Assembly: GCF_014280935.1 (NCBI RefSeq)
Contig: NZ_JACLZI010000062.1
Coordinates: 62,001-126,000 of the forward strand
From: Aquibacillus kalidii
GTDB lineage: Bacteria; Bacillota; Bacilli; Bacillales; Amphibacillaceae
Direction of reading: 5' to 3'
DNA length: 64,000 nt
A program made the position numbers and the translations under genes. Under the pieces are notes generated by a model. It saw nothing but the letters and a program-made list of their open reading frames with translations, ran no database searches and was not told where the DNA came from. How positions within the stretch are numbered: position 1 is the stretch's first letter; every line of letters begins with the position of its first letter. Of the stretch, positions 63,337-64,000 are shown in pieces.

Positions 63337-63906
63337 ATGGCGTCCTCCAAATTAGACAGACGCAAAAAGTACACAAGGATGGTTTTAAAGGATAGTCTGA
63401 TGAAGCTTTTAAAAGAAAAGCAGATTTCATCCATTACTGTAAAAGAAATTTGTGAGCTGGCCGACATTAACCGCTCTACCTTTTATTCCCATTACGCAGA
63501 CCAGTTTGAACTGCTCGACAAAATGGAGGATGAAATAATTGAGGATATGAGAGGATATTTGAGCCAATATCCTTTTGATAAAGAAGAGGACTCTCTTCAA
63601 ATAATTGAGAAATTAATCGAGTATTTTGCTTCAAAGCAGGAAATGTGTCAAACATTACTTAATGAAAAAGTAGATACAACTTTTCAGAAAAAAACGATGG
63701 TATTCGCTCATCAAGTTTTTATGAAAAATTGGAATGAGGTTAATAACCTCGACAAGGATGTTTCAGAGTACTTAAGTACCTTTATTATTAGTGGAAGCAT
63801 TCATGTAATCAAAACTTGGTTGAACAGTGACATGGATCGATCGCCAAAGGAAATGGCTGAGATTATTAATAACTTAATCAATAAAGGGCTGTTAGGAATG
63901 AAGTAA
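63337..63906 (+). CDS. TetR-family transcriptional regulator
   Basis: The 189-residue product has an N-terminal helix-turn-helix (RKKYTRMVLKDSLMKLLKEK, ISSITVKEICELADINRSTF, YSHYADQFELLDKMEDEI) and a helical C-terminal ligand domain of the TetR_C_8 type (EYLSTFIISGSIHVIKTWLN). Similar regulators control adjacent MMPL genes in bacilli. AGAGGGAG precedes the ATG. The gene is divergent from the MMPL operon, and the inducer is unknown. Confidence 0.92.
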   Translation: MASSKLDRRKKYTRMVLKDSLMKLLKEKQISSITVKEICELADINRSTFYSHYADQFELLDKMEDEIIEDMRGYLSQYPFDKEEDSLQIIEKLIEYFASKQEMCQTLLNEKVDTTFQKKTMVFAHQVFMKNWNEVNNLDKDVSEYLSTFIISGSIHVIKTWLNSDMDRSPKEMAEIINNLINKGLLGMK

Positions 63907-63928
63907 TTTTCCATATGCCTGGTATGAA

Positions 63929-63973
63929 AAGAGGCTATCTCAAAAGTTTGTTAAACCTTCGAGACAGCCTCTT
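63929..63973 (+). terminator. terminator-like long hairpin
   Basis: AAGAGGCTATCTC and GAGACAGCCTCTT pair with an additional inner stem. It lies 23 bases after the TetR gene. Similar AGAGGCT-GTCTC hairpins are common intergenic elements in bacilli. Confidence 0.65.
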
Positions 63974-64000
63974 CTAGTATAATCTACGACTTAAATTTTC

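Noticed and set aside
1-64000. rRNA, tRNA, riboswitch or prophage modules
   Set aside because: No conserved rRNA stretches, tRNA cloverleaf with a clear T-arm, T-box or phage structural genes could be recognised. Short or divergent RNAs cannot be excluded by eye.

Overview
The window is low-GC Gram-positive DNA of a Bacillaceae type (Bacillus, Virgibacillus, Oceanobacillus or Gracilibacillus relatives). The signs are strong AGGAGG-like ribosome sites with many TTG and GTG starts, and homologues of AprX, Sda, YesL, YesM/YesN, DUF3267, DUF2785 and DUF2812 proteins. No rRNA, tRNA, CRISPR array, prophage or intact insertion sequence was seen. Assignments rest on motifs and recalled family knowledge; no database search was possible.

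From 1 to about 25 kb lies a loose series of small, mostly minus-strand genes: lipoproteins, one- to three-span membrane proteins, a lone minimal nucleotidyltransferase, a PPOX flavoprotein, a prephenate-dehydratase-like protein, an ECF sigma/anti-sigma pair, an XRE regulator and others. They are mixed with many decayed genes. A roughly 100-base composite repeat recurs between genes: a 3' motif, a hairpin, then a conserved extended -10 box. Further copies lie at 47.0 and 55.4 kb. This gives a cassette-like appearance.

From 25 to 26.4 kb is an intracellular AprX-type subtilisin. From 27.3 to 43.4 kb is a coherent polysaccharide-utilisation locus, all on the minus strand. It holds a very large cell-wall-anchored GH59 (galactocerebrosidase-fold) enzyme, a YesL-like DUF624 protein, a sugar ABC importer without its ATPase, a YesM/YesN-type two-component system, a heparinase II/III-family protein and a DUF2264 protein. 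Two perfect CcpA-type cre sites and three weaker ones sit at its gene boundaries. A plausible scheme is that GH59 trims a galactose-bearing glycan at the wall, the ABC system imports oligosaccharides, the two cytoplasmic enzymes cleave them, and YesMN plus CcpA set expression. The glycan is unknown.

From 44 to 48.3 kb come a methyltransferase, decayed PemK/MazF remnants, small membrane proteins and a PadR/DUF2812 pair with a clear operator. From 48.4 to 50.7 kb is a 792-residue protein with two prenyl-synthase-like halves. From 51 to 55.3 kb an OmpR-type two-component system is divergent from an ABC-2 exporter whose ATPase has an in-frame stop. From 56 to 59.1 kb lie a MEDS-domain hybrid histidine kinase, a LytTR response regulator and a short Sda-like sporulation checkpoint gene. 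From 59.3 to 63.9 kb a TetR regulator is divergent from an MMPL transporter and its secreted repeat-protein partner.

At least ten small genes have frameshifts, in-frame stops or missing ends. These could be true decay or, at homopolymer runs, sequencing errors.
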